Below, one piece after another: positions 14,305-23,037 of a stretch of DNA of 32,231 nt. The stretch spans positions 1 to 32,231 of the forward strand of contig JANWIO010000140.1 of the NCBI GenBank assembly GCA_025449835.1, written 5' to 3'. A program made the position numbers and the translations under genes. The stretch comes from Vampirovibrionales bacterium. GTDB lineage: Bacteria > Cyanobacteriota > Vampirovibrionia > Vampirovibrionales > JAGQHJ01. The notes under the pieces were generated by a model. The model was given only the letters and a program-made list of their open reading frames with translations, had not been told where the DNA came from and did no database searches. Position 1 is the first letter of the stretch, and each line of letters begins with the position of its first letter.

Positions 14305-16827
14305 TTAAATGTTCTGAGGGAGCTTTTTCAATTCACCTTCATAAATATAGTTTTTCAGCTCGGCCTGAACCTGTTTGGGATCCACCGTGTGGCGAGACTC
14401 ACCCGTTTCAACCGCCGCTTTGGCAACGGCCGCAGCCACGGCAGGAGGCACACGAAAATCCAAGGCTCCTGGAATAATCTGCCCTTCCTCAATTTCTTTC
14501 GGGTTAATTAAGCTTGCGATGGCAAAAGCCGCTGCCAATTTCATATCGTCATTGATATTTCTGGCCCGAACATCCAGCGCTCCTCGGAAAATCCCAGGAA
14601 ACGCCAAAGAGTTATTCACCTGGTTTGGAAAGTCACTTCTCCCAGTAGCTACCACTTTGGCCCCTGCCGCATAGGCTTCATTGGGCATAATTTCAGGAAC
14701 CGGATTGGCCAAGGCAAAAATAATGGGATCTGCCGCCATGGATTTCACCATCTCCTGATTCACCGTGCCAGGCACTGAAAGACCAATAAAAATATCGGCC
14801 CCTTTCATTACATCGGCCAGATCACCTTTGTTTTTGACCAAATTGGTGATTTCAGCAATCCGCTCTTTATAAGGATTCATCCCCACTTTTCGGCCTGTAT
14901 AAATAGCCCCTTTGGAATCACAAATGGTAATATCCTTGGCACCCGCTTTTAAAAGGAGCTGTGAAACACTCAGTGCTGCGGCCCCGGCACCATTAAATAC
15001 AATTTTGACATCGGGTAAGGCTTTATCCACACATTTAATGGCATTTAAAATACCGGCTAAAACCACCACAGCCGTCCCGTGTTGATCATCATGGAAAACC
15101 GGGATATCCACAGCCTGGTTTAGCTTCTGTTCGATTTCAAAACAGCGAGGTGCTGCAATGTCTTCCAGATTAATGCCACCAAAAACGGGTGCAATCTTCA
15201 CCACAGCATCCACGATCTCATCAATCTCTTGGGTTCTCAGGCAAATTGGGAAGGCTTCGACACCACCAAAGGTTTTAAAGAGAACCGCTTTTCCTTCCAT
15301 TACCGGCATTGCTGCGCTAGGCCCCAGATTTCCTAAACCTAAAATGGCGCTACCATCGGTTACAATAGCCACCAGATTATTTTTTGCCGTCAGTTCATAA
15401 GCTTCATCCGGGTTATCGCGAATAATTTCGCATGGCACACTGGCCCCGGGTGAAGAATAAATGAGGTTGTAAATATAGTGATCCCGGATCGGAATCTTGG
15501 TTTTCACCTCAATCACCCCATGATACCGGTGATGAAGATCTAACGATTCCTCTTCTAATGAATTAAACTCTGTTGTGGCAGCATGTTCTACCCAAGCATT
15601 GGTGCCTTCATACACATAATCCATCACTTTGGTTGCAATGCTTTCAGGATCCACTTTCACCTGAGCCACATTGGTATCCAGTGCAGCTTGTGCCACAGCA
15701 GAGGCAACATTGGCAGACACTCGAAAATCTAAAGCCCTTGGGATAATAAACTCTGGTGACAGTTCATTTTCATCCACCAAGGCCGCCATGGCCTGAGAGG
15801 CGTTATAAAACATATGATGATTAATATCCGTAGCCCGAACATCCAAAGCTCCTCGGAAGATTCCAGGATAAATCAGTGAGGAGTTTAGCTGGTTGGGGAA
15901 ATCACTGCGCCCAGTTGCCACGACTTTTGCACCCGCAACTTTTGCGACTTCATACGTAATCTCTGGCGTGGGGTTAGCCAGGGCAAAGACAATGGGGTTG
16001 GGTGCCATGGATTTGACCATCTCAGGGGTCAGAATATTCCCAGTGGAGAATCCAATAAACACGTCAGCCCCTTTAATCATTTCTTCCAGTGGGCCTTTTT
16101 TGTCCTCAGGATTGGTTAAGCGTGCCAATTCAGACTTAATCCAATTGAGGCCCTCTAAGCGCCTATAATAAAGGGCTCCATGCTTGTCACACACTTTCAC
16201 ATTGCCAACCCCTACTTTTTTAAGGAACTTGGCTGTTGCAACACCACCAGCTCCCGCACCGGCAATCACAACATACAGATCTTCTAACTTTTTATCCACC
16301 AGTTTTAAGGCATTGAGCAATGCCGCAAAAACCACAACGGCAGCACCCTGCTGATCAGAATGAAAAATAGGTAACGAAATGGCTCGTTTTAAGCGCTCTT
16401 CCAAGGCAAAACATTGCGGTGAGGCAATATCTTCAACATGAAACCCGCCAAAGGTGGGAGAAAGATAACGGACAATTTCAACAAACTCATCAAGATCCTG
16501 GGTTTTAATGGCAATGGGGAATGCATCAATCCCGGCAAAGGTTTTATGAAAGACACATTTGGCCTCTAACATAGGAATCGCCTCATAAGGCCCCGCATTA
16601 CCCAAACCATAAACGCTAGAACCATCTGAAATCACGGCAACTGTATTACCGCGAATAGTATAATCAAACGATTTCAAGTGATCAATATCAATCTCTAAGC
16701 AAGGGCGAGCAACACCAGGCGTATACACCACACTTAACGTCGCTGTATCCCGAATGGGCATTTTGGGTTGAATCCCAATTAAGCCACGGTATCGACGCCG
16801 ATACTCCAAACCATCTTCAATCACCAT
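14305..16827 (-). CDS. tandem-duplicated malic enzyme (two malic-enzyme units in one chain)
   Basis: The 840-residue protein contains two complete small-type malic enzyme units, roughly residues 1-410 and 425-840. Malic enzyme decarboxylates malate to pyruvate with NAD(P). Unit 1 has Y35 (VVYTPGVARPC), K95 (FHKTFAGIDAFPI), the metal pair E132/D133 and D158, and the loop GAGAGG. Unit 2 has Y457 (IYSSPGASVPC), LFKTFGGVEAFPI, NLEDIAAPRCF, FHDDQHGTAV and GAGAAA. Unit 1 deviates at HSDQQGA, where HDDQHGT is usual; unit 2 deviates at the last Gly of the nucleotide loop. No phosphotransacetylase domain follows. ATG 16827 is chosen because GAGG lies six bases upstream and earlier ATGs fall inside the promoter. 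Confidence 0.9.
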   Translation of the reverse strand: MVIEDGLEYRRRYRGLIGIQPKMPIRDTATLSVVYTPGVARPCLEIDIDHLKSFDYTIRGNTVAVISDGSSVYGLGNAGPYEAIPMLEAKCVFHKTFAGIDAFPIAIKTQDLDEFVEIVRYLSPTFGGFHVEDIASPQCFALEERLKRAISLPIFHSDQQGAAVVVFAALLNALKLVDKKLEDLYVVIAGAGAGGVATAKFLKKVGVGNVKVCDKHGALYYRRLEGLNWIKSELARLTNPEDKKGPLEEMIKGADVFIGFSTGNILTPEMVKSMAPNPIVFALANPTPEITYEVAKVAGAKVVATGRSDFPNQLNSSLIYPGIFRGALDVRATDINHHMFYNASQAMAALVDENELSPEFIIPRALDFRVSANVASAVAQAALDTNVAQVKVDPESIATKVMDYVYEGTNAWVEHAATTEFNSLEEESLDLHHRYHGVIEVKTKIPIRDHYIYNLIYSSPGASVPCEIIRDNPDEAYELTAKNNLVAIVTDGSAILGLGNLGPSAAMPVMEGKAVLFKTFGGVEAFPICLRTQEIDEIVDAVVKIAPVFGGINLEDIAAPRCFEIEQKLNQAVDIPVFHDDQHGTAVVVLAGILNAIKCVDKALPDVKIVFNGAGAAALSVSQLLLKAGAKDITICDSKGAIYTGRKVGMNPYKERIAEITNLVKNKGDLADVMKGADIFIGLSVPGTVNQEMVKSMAADPIIFALANPVPEIMPNEAYAAGAKVVATGRSDFPNQVNNSLAFPGIFRGALDVRARNINDDMKLAAAFAIASLINPKEIEEGQIIPGALDFRVPPAVAAAVAKAAVETGESRHTVDPKQVQAELKNYIYEGELKKLPQNI

Positions 16828-16878
16828 AAGCGACCTCTTCCATCCCTGAGTAAAAATCATTAACACGTTATATGAGAA

Positions 16879-16907
16879 AGTATACTGCGAAAGCACTCCC
16901 GGCTCAA
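16879..16907 (-). promoter_or_regulatory. sigma70-type promoter for malic enzyme and M20 peptidase
   Basis: On the minus strand, TTGAGC (complement of 16902-16907) and TATACT (complement of 16879-16884) are separated by exactly 17 bases. Transcription would begin near 16872, 45 bases before ATG 16827, and this excludes the upstream in-frame ATG at 16896. Confidence 0.6.
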
Positions 16908-17124
16908 AAAAGATGATTTATTCAAATGGTAAGTCAGAAGTAAAACTGAAAATCAGGTTCCAGAGGACTTTCCCTCATTATTGTTATCTGATACGTCCCC
17001 CAAGTTTAAAAAGGATATTATAGGGCTATAACGGACCCCTCAGAAATCCGTTTGAATTAAAAATTCATTTATCATTTAGATTACTCGTAATTGGCAAGTT
17101 ATTTGCTTCGGCAAGATTGTTTGT

Positions 17125-17146
17125 GCGGGGCCTTTTCCTGCCCCGC
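17125..17146 (-). repeat. GC-rich hairpin repeat, copy 1 (inverted orientation)
   Basis: GCGGGGC at 17125-17131 and GCCCCGC at 17140-17146 form a perfect 7-bp stem. Read on the minus strand the loop is AGGAAAAG, very close to AGGAACAG of the copy at 21649-21670. The third stem pair differs between the two copies (G-C against A-T) but stays paired. Confidence 0.6.
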
Positions 17147-17173
17147 CCCGACCCGATCCCGAATCCATTTTTA

Positions 17174-17207
17174 GGGAGGTGTCCAGAGGAGGGAACGGCC
17201 TCTGGGC
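17174..17207 (+). repeat. GC-rich hairpin repeat, copy 2
   Basis: GGGAGG at 17174-17179 precedes a hairpin of CCAGAGG (17183-17189) and CCTCTGG (17199-17205), with loop AGGGAACGG. G17181-C17207 and a T-G wobble extend the stem. The foot and the loop are shared exactly with the copy at 21533-21567, although the stems differ. Confidence 0.65.
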
Positions 17208-17355
17208 AAAACCTATGCGAATATAACGAACTTGCCGTTCGAGGTGGCTCAATAATGAAGGTTTAGAAAATCCTTAAAGCAAAATAAAACAATTTAGGCA
17301 ATTTTGCATTTTCAGGATCCTTTATTTACCATGGCATTTATCGAAGGCACTCTTT

Positions 17356-20300
17356 TTGTTTCGTGGGGATTCATCATTGCAGGGTATCACATCATTTTTT
17401 AGAGCAAAACATGGGGGACAACCCCGCTTTTCAGCCTATCGAATTCCGGATGAAGGGATTCGTATCACTTTGCCCGGCCGAACAGATGCCCATCAAGTAT
17501 TCCTAGAGTATCAATACGGAAACACCGCCCCACAACGGATTGAAATGCATCCCAAAAAGCATCAGTGGGAGCTACCCAGAGGGAAAGTCCTTTCAAATAA
17601 AAAGGCCTTAGGGTATCGATTTGTTATTAAACACGCTGATGGTTCTGAAGAAATCCTTTTAGACCACACGCAGCGGAAAAACGGCTTCAATGTTATTCCC
17701 AAAAATTCCGGAGACCCCAGTAGCATTGGTCCGACAGTCCTGGTTTTCCGAGACAGTTTGGTGACGCCTGAGCAATTAGATACCTACACCCAATTAAGTA
17801 GCCTTGAAAAAGACAATGTCCGCTCAAAACGAACCCACTTCAATAAAATTGGGGGTACCGAAAAATCCAATGATGTTTTAAGCAGCATTTTAAAGGCTGG
17901 CAAAGCCAAGATGGTGGAAGATCGCCCCTTGATCGGTGGGGATGACATCAGTGCCCATGGCTACTGGACCAAATCATTATTTAAAACAAACTCCATTATT
18001 TCAGGCCCTTCAGGCTTTGAAAAACTGGCCCTTCAAAATTTAAAAGATGGTGCCAGAATGTGCTTTGATGGCGCCTTTGTCAATGAAGGACTCAATGGAG
18101 TCCATTATCTGGCCAATCTCTATTATGGGCACAATTCGCCATTTCTCCCCTGGTTTGATTACGGTAAGCTCAATCAGTTCCCCAACGAACGTCTAAAACT
18201 GGGTATTTTACCTCTCTTGAAAGACCCCATCACCCAAAAAGAAGTGCCCAATCATAAAGCGTGGGATGTTCGCTTCATCAAGCCTTCCAATCCTCACAAT
18301 CCTGAAGCACCTTATTTTGTTCAACTCTACGATCCCCGAGTAGAAGACAACCTGGGAAATCAAAACCCCTTAAGTGAAACGGCAAAATACCAATTTACAA
18401 ACAGCCAAGATTCCGTCCAAAAATATTGCTTCCCCATCTCCCCTACTGAATATGAAGCCAAGCGCAAAGCTTTGACCGAAGCCAGTCAAATACAAAATCC
18501 CGTTGAACGTTTCAAAACGATGAAACAGCTAAAAAGTGTTTGGAATCGCTTTGAATTTACCACCCGAAACGAAGATAACAGCGGTTACTCCTGGGACGGA
18601 CAAATTGATGTCAAAAAAATCAATATCGATACCCCAGAGGTGACGCAATATGTGAAAGACGCTTGCACTTACTGGACCGACAAAATAGACCGACTTTACA
18701 CAGCTAACGTTGCTGGCGCATTACAACAAAAGGGCCTCATTTCAGGCGGTGCCACTGCAACTCAATGGCTAAAACGAATTAACACCATCACCACCCAAAA
18801 CACAAAAGACCCTTCCCAAATGCTACCATCCCTCAATCAAGGGGAAGAAAATCCCATTTCCAACCGTTCTATTGAAAAAGCCCTCCAGGATCTGCGCAAA
18901 AAACAACAAGAGCAGACCCTCCCAGCTTCCAGTTTTTTGGTAAAACAGTTATCCCAAAACTTTCATCTGGCGACACTGCCAGCGCCTCAAATGATGGAAA
19001 TTCTTTTCCATACCCCCCGATTAAAACAATTGCTGACCGACGGAGATAAACCCCTCTGGTTTGAACTCCTCGTGAGTCTTTCAAAACCGGTTTTTTCCTG
19101 GATTGATAGATTGTTCCCCAAACAAAAAGTCTATCAGCGAAGCATTAACTGGCTAACACAACGCATGGGGACACAAAAATCGTTTATGCACCGTTTAGAG
19201 CAAAAACTAGAAAGCTCCCTGACACCTCGGTTAAAGCAAAAACTAAAAGACCCGCTTTTAGGACACCTGTTTTATGAAGAAATTGGCAGAAGTCTTTATC
19301 TATCACTACTCACCGGCAAGTTCATCTCTCCCCGCGCCAATGATGAAACAGTCTCCCCAGCCTTTTTAAGCCGATTATTTGCAGCAAACAAGGATTTACA
19401 ACCCACCTTACAAGCCTTGGTTAACGGCACACCAAACCAGGCGGCAAAGTTACTCAACCGGTTTTTCACCCAACAGTTAAGCACTTTTGATACCGCCAAA
19501 CTCAATGCACCTTTAGAAGCTTTATTGGGCAACCTCACACCAGAGTCAGCGGCAGTTGCCCGTCATGTTCTTCACAAACGGTGCCTTGGTCTCCATTGGC
19601 GAATTGATGCCATGAAAGACCTAGGGGATATGGATGGCGTTCGTGGGGAACCGACTGAAGAGATTCGCCAAGAGCGTCTGGAAAAAATTGAACTGCCCAA
19701 AATCAAACGGATTATGGCAACTATTGCCCATGGGATTCGCAGTGTCTTCCCCAGAAGTGTTCTAAAAGGTGAAATTACAGACTTTCATATTCTAGCAGGC
19801 CCGCAAAAAGCCATGGAGTATCTCACAAACTTAATGGATGGCAATATTATTAACGGTATTCCAAACTACAACTGGTTTTTCTCCTCTGGGCATAAAGCCA
19901 TTCGGATGACTCCGCGGCCGGATGGCGATTTTCCGCATCAACTTTCACCGGCACAATACATCCAAAACACGGTTAAACCCATGATGCAAATACTCCCCAT
20001 GGAGCAAGCCCTCCTGTTTCAGAACATGACATCCAATCATGACATGTCCACTTCGCTTTATGGCCTAACCCTTCACCCTTATCAAGCCCGATATGATTAT
20101 TTAGACTGGTTAGGCTTAAATTACAAAGAGGGCAAGGAAGACGTGGGAACCTTTCATCTGGCTTTAAATGAGTTGCAATATCGACAACAACTCCAAACTC
20201 TCCGAAACAAACTGCCCCAAGGGTGCTTTCAGAAATTGCGAACCTTAGCAGCCAGTAGACGGTCCCAAATTCTTCGGCAGATTGAAAAAACAGCCCAGGC

Positions 20301-21495
20301 CAACCATGAAGAGTTTTGTAACATTGAACCCTTTTTAAATCATAGTAACGAGCGGAAAAACCCGCTGGATCGAAGACCCATTCCCTTTGAAGCCAAAGAA
20401 AAATATGTCGATGCCCTGTTCCAGATTATCTCTCCTAAGGCATTGGGTTTAAGCCAAACGCAGCATCAACAACTCTATTGCGCCTCAAAACAATTGCTTT
20501 TAGAGCCCAGTGAAGTAAAAGCCATGCGGGGCAAAATCTCTAACACCTTCCATCAAATTCAAGCACATCCTGAACCGTTGACCACTGCTTTAGGGGATCA
20601 ATCCAAGGCCAATAAACTCCTTCTAGAACTTGGGGCATCCTTTGATAAAGCGCCATGGGAAGTCTCTCAGCAGCATGTCCAAAAATCCGGTCAATGGTTA
20701 GGATACCGCCAACTCGATCATGTCATTGGCTGGACCATTGACCACATTGCTCAACAATCCCCCAAGAAAGCATTGATTCAAAAACCAGACATTCAAACTG
20801 CTTTGAAACAAACTTTGTATAACGAAGCCATTCGGCCCGCATTGGAACAATTTAAGCGCATTGTCGCCCTTCAAATTGCCATGCCAGGCGATCCGTCGTT
20901 CTATCTAGCTGATCTTTTGGGACAAGCTGGTGGGGAAGACCTACGCAATATGTATTTGGGCAACCGGGAATTGATTCGCCATGACTGGTTGAAAACCAAC
21001 CCCCTCATTCAGCAGTTCTTTGAAGATGTTACAGCCCTGATTCGCCAGCGCCATGAAAATCATGTTCTTAACAATGGCCATTTAGAATTACCCTACGACC
21101 CAGATCTCAGCCCGCAACAAAAATCTGCTTTAGACATGGAGCCGATTTTACCCATTATCCGAGATAATGGAAAAGATCAGGCCCTTTGTCTTATTAATTT
21201 TGCAGCCCCTGAAGACCCATGGACCTCTTGGATGAAAGACCAGAAAACACCCAACTCTGACTACCCCGAATTGGTTTCCAATCCTGAAAAACAAACGGTT
21301 CGGAATTTCTTTTTAGATTTACGCCACTTGGGAATCCGACCCGGCACCCTTTATAAAGCCGTGGATCCTGAATCCAAGGACAAGGCAAAATATTATGTGG
21401 TCAGAGGCGACCATATCCTGGCTTGCAAAGATAATCTCAATCGCGGCATTGATATTAATATTGCCAGAACCTTGGTTCGGGTAAATAGTAAGTAA
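17356..21495 (+). CDS. giant GH13-like (alpha-amylase superfamily) protein
   Basis: The 1379-residue protein begins with a beta-sandwich-like region (about 30-130, CBM48 style). It then shows the four GH13 landmarks in order: DGAFVN (238-243, as DGVFNH), WRIDA (748-752, nucleophile candidate D751), LKGEITD (803-809, acid/base candidate E806) and TSNHD (892-896). Between the first and second landmarks lie WDGQIDVKKINIDTPEV (413-429) and then about 290 mostly helical residues, a large insertion. The part after 900 is also much longer than usual. It may act on starch or glycogen; specificity is unknown. No signal peptide is seen. The start is TTG with AAGG eight bases upstream; no ATG exists before residue 60. 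PRFS at 23-26 resembles the local FG motif. Confidence 0.75.
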   Translation: MFRGDSSLQGITSFFRAKHGGQPRFSAYRIPDEGIRITLPGRTDAHQVFLEYQYGNTAPQRIEMHPKKHQWELPRGKVLSNKKALGYRFVIKHADGSEEILLDHTQRKNGFNVIPKNSGDPSSIGPTVLVFRDSLVTPEQLDTYTQLSSLEKDNVRSKRTHFNKIGGTEKSNDVLSSILKAGKAKMVEDRPLIGGDDISAHGYWTKSLFKTNSIISGPSGFEKLALQNLKDGARMCFDGAFVNEGLNGVHYLANLYYGHNSPFLPWFDYGKLNQFPNERLKLGILPLLKDPITQKEVPNHKAWDVRFIKPSNPHNPEAPYFVQLYDPRVEDNLGNQNPLSETAKYQFTNSQDSVQKYCFPISPTEYEAKRKALTEASQIQNPVERFKTMKQLKSVWNRFEFTTRNEDNSGYSWDGQIDVKKINIDTPEVTQYVKDACTYWTDKIDRLYTANVAGALQQKGLISGGATATQWLKRINTITTQNTKDPSQMLPSLNQGEENPISNRSIEKALQDLRKKQQEQTLPASSFLVKQLSQNFHLATLPAPQMMEILFHTPRLKQLLTDGDKPLWFELLVSLSKPVFSWIDRLFPKQKVYQRSINWLTQRMGTQKSFMHRLEQKLESSLTPRLKQKLKDPLLGHLFYEEIGRSLYLSLLTGKFISPRANDETVSPAFLSRLFAANKDLQPTLQALVNGTPNQAAKLLNRFFTQQLSTFDTAKLNAPLEALLGNLTPESAAVARHVLHKRCLGLHWRIDAMKDLGDMDGVRGEPTEEIRQERLEKIELPKIKRIMATIAHGIRSVFPRSVLKGEITDFHILAGPQKAMEYLTNLMDGNIINGIPNYNWFFSSGHKAIRMTPRPDGDFPHQLSPAQYIQNTVKPMMQILPMEQALLFQNMTSNHDMSTSLYGLTLHPYQARYDYLDWLGLNYKEGKEDVGTFHLALNELQYRQQLQTLRNKLPQGCFQKLRTLAASRRSQILRQIEKTAQANHEEFCNIEPFLNHSNERKNPLDRRPIPFEAKEKYVDALFQIISPKALGLSQTQHQQLYCASKQLLLEPSEVKAMRGKISNTFHQIQAHPEPLTTALGDQSKANKLLLELGASFDKAPWEVSQQHVQKSGQWLGYRQLDHVIGWTIDHIAQQSPKKALIQKPDIQTALKQTLYNEAIRPALEQFKRIVALQIAMPGDPSFYLADLLGQAGGEDLRNMYLGNRELIRHDWLKTNPLIQQFFEDVTALIRQRHENHVLNNGHLELPYDPDLSPQQKSALDMEPILPIIRDNGKDQALCLINFAAPEDPWTSWMKDQKTPNSDYPELVSNPEKQTVRNFFLDLRHLGIRPGTLYKAVDPESKDKAKYYVVRGDHILACKDNLNRGIDINIARTLVRVNSK

Positions 21496-21503
21496 GAAAA
21501 AGC

Positions 21504-21600
21504 GTATTGCTCAATAAAAAGGATACCTTTCCGGGAGGGGAGCCTGAGGGGAGGGAACGGACCCTCATTACAGACAAATCTATCCTTAATTCAGCAATAC
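21504..21600. repeat. nested inverted repeat enclosing hairpin copy 3
   Basis: GTATTGCT at 21504-21511 is the exact inverse of AGCAATAC at 21593-21600, and AAGGATA at 21519-21525 of TATCCTT at 21581-21587. Both enclose the hairpin at 21545-21567, so the whole 97-base segment can fold into one long branched stem. It begins nine bases after the GH13 stop codon. It could be a transcribed structure, a 3' stabiliser or a small mobile repeat. Confidence 0.5.
21533..21567 (+). repeat. GC-rich hairpin repeat, copy 3
   Basis: GGGAGG at 21533-21538 precedes TGAGGG (21545-21550) paired with CCCTCA (21562-21567). The loop contains AGGGAACGG at 21552-21560, identical to copy 2. Confidence 0.65.
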
Positions 21601-21648
21601 CAAAAAAGCGTTTATAAAAAATCCTCTTGAATCCCAACAAGGGTCGGT

Positions 21649-21670
21649 GCAGGGCAGGAACAGGCCCTGC
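21649..21670 (+). repeat. GC-rich hairpin repeat, copy 4
   Basis: GCAGGGC at 21649-21655 and GCCCTGC at 21664-21670 form a perfect 7-bp stem with loop AGGAACAG, in direct orientation. No T-run follows, so it is not a standard terminator for either flanking gene. Confidence 0.6.
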
Positions 21671-21701
21671 GCAACCAGTTTAAATTAAAACCTTCGCTCT
21701 T

Positions 21702-22817
21702 TTATTTTCCGAGAATATAAGTATTAATGTCATTCCACAGAATAACACACATCAATCCCATTAAAATTACAAAACTAAACTGGGTAATGCGCTCTTGAAT
21801 CCCTTTGTGCAAGGGATGTCCCTTCAGCTTTTCGAAAAACATAAAGAGAAGGTGCCCCCCGTCTAACATGGGGATGGGTAAAATGTTCATAATCCCCAGA
21901 ATCACACTGATTAAGGCGGTAATCACCAGCCCATCTGAGATTCCAAAGGTTTGAATCATTTCGCCCCCTTGTTCAATAATACCAATGGGGCCAGAAACCT
22001 CTTTCCCACTACGTTTTCCCGTAATAACCTGCCCCATAGCCTGAAAATTCTGGACCATTTTTTCTTGTAAAAATGTATACGCCTTCACCACAGACTCTGC
22101 TGGGTTTTTAAGAGGAATATACTTGTGGGTGGGAATCAATACCACATCAATTTTCCCGGTTTTATCCGGCGTAGCCGTAACTGTTTTTAAAGCATTTCCG
22201 CGTTCAACAGTGAGTGAAACCGGTTGCCCTTTATGACTATGCAAATAATCAATCAAAACAGATGGGGTCTTAATGTCTTGGCCAGCCACTTTCACAAAAA
22301 TATCACCCTGGAGGAGCCCGGCTTGCTGGGCAGGAGAGTGATTGTTAATGAAGCTCTTAATCTTTACAAAATAATGCCCTGGGTAGCCCCACATCAGCAT
22401 TACAAAAACCATAATGAGATAACCTGCGATGAGATTGACGACAACCCCGGCAACGGCAATGGCCACACGTTGGGGAATCGGCTTATTTTCAAACCGATCG
22501 GGTGAATCCAAGGGAACGTCAGACTCAGGATCATCATCTGGAAAGGATACATAGCCCCCTAAAAGAACGGGATGAAGGCAAAATTTTGTCTCTCCCACCT
22601 GTTTTTCCAATAATGTTGGGCCAATGGGAAGCCCAAACCCAAACCGCTCCACTTTAACCCCTACTTTTTTGGCCACATAAAAATGACCAAACTCATGGGC
22701 AATCACCAAAGCGCTAATTAGCCCTATCATTAACAGATAGCTGGTAAATCCTGCAACACTGAGGTATCCCCAGACAATCAGGCCGATTAAAACCAAAATT
22801 GAGACGATTTGTTTCAT
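21702..22817 (-). CDS. rseP: site-2 (M50) membrane metalloprotease, RseP type
   Basis: This 371-residue intramembrane protease has the zinc motif HEFGH (H41, E42, H45) in its first membrane region. A central PDZ domain follows (about 165-235: SPAQQAGLLQGDIFVKVAG, then a VLIDYLHSHKG segment), and the third zinc ligand lies in PMLDGGHL near residue 319. Terminal hydrophobic helices complete the four-helix layout. In Gram-negative bacteria this family cuts anti-sigma factors and remnant signal peptides in the inner membrane. The length is typical of the one-PDZ group. It is divergent from asnS. The ribosome site is weak, so the exact start is less sure. No anti-sigma gene is nearby. Confidence 0.92.
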   Translation of the reverse strand: MKQIVSILVLIGLIVWGYLSVAGFTSYLLMIGLISALVIAHEFGHFYVAKKVGVKVERFGFGLPIGPTLLEKQVGETKFCLHPVLLGGYVSFPDDDPESDVPLDSPDRFENKPIPQRVAIAVAGVVVNLIAGYLIMVFVMLMWGYPGHYFVKIKSFINNHSPAQQAGLLQGDIFVKVAGQDIKTPSVLIDYLHSHKGQPVSLTVERGNALKTVTATPDKTGKIDVVLIPTHKYIPLKNPAESVVKAYTFLQEKMVQNFQAMGQVITGKRSGKEVSGPIGIIEQGGEMIQTFGISDGLVITALISVILGIMNILPIPMLDGGHLLFMFFEKLKGHPLHKGIQERITQFSFVILMGLMCVILWNDINTYILGK

Positions 22818-22970
22818 GCTTCGGGAAATCCCCCATTTCTTCTTAGTGGCAAAGTAATCTTATTTTACACGAATTCAATTGAGAAACAGTTTATCGCATG
22901 GTCTACTTTTCTTTATTTTAATATTTGAGCCGCAATCCTCAAATCAGCAACACACAGTGGAACCTCATGC

Positions 22971-23007
22971 ACTCTGAATGTAATATCTTTTGTTATACAC
23001 TCAGAGT
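22971..23007 (+). promoter_or_regulatory. asnS promoter flanked by an inverted repeat
   Basis: An extended -10 (TGT then TATACA, 22991-22999) lies about 39 bases before ATG 23038. It is enclosed by ACTCTGA at 22971-22977 and its exact inverse TCAGAGT at 23001-23007, centres 30 bases apart. Since transcription would start near 23006, the repeat acts, if at all, as DNA and not as RNA. Confidence 0.42.
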
Positions 23008-23037
23008 AGCAATAGCGATTTAAAAAAGGAGTGGATC

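Larger units (their letters stand above)
16908..17355. other. non-coding region upstream of the GH13-like gene
   Basis: No gene is seen in these 448 bases. The region holds two GC-rich hairpins (17125-17146 and 17183-17205). Around them is a longer inverted repeat: CGGCAAG at 17109-17115 with CTTGCCG at 17231-17237, and alternatively GGCAAGTT at 17093-17100 with AACTTGCC at 17229-17236. An AT-rich stretch of about 110 bases leads to the GH13 gene. I cannot name a clear promoter for that gene. Confidence 0.6.

Noticed and set aside
16828..16896. Longer malic enzyme start at 16896
   Set aside because: That ATG lies between the -35 and -10 of the best promoter and would not be in the transcript. 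ATG 16827 has a good ribosome site.
17225..17260. tRNA-like T-arm (GTTCGAGG)
   Set aside because: No acceptor or anticodon stem can be built around it; no tRNA is supported anywhere in the window.
17331..17402. 23-codon ORF starting ATGGCATTT before the GH13 gene
   Set aside because: It overlaps the GH13 start in another frame, has no ribosome site and ends quickly; probably chance.
21649..21670. Hairpin copy 4 as a rho-independent terminator
   Set aside because: No T-run follows on either strand, and its loop is shared with three other hairpins, so a repeat or structured-RNA reading fits better.
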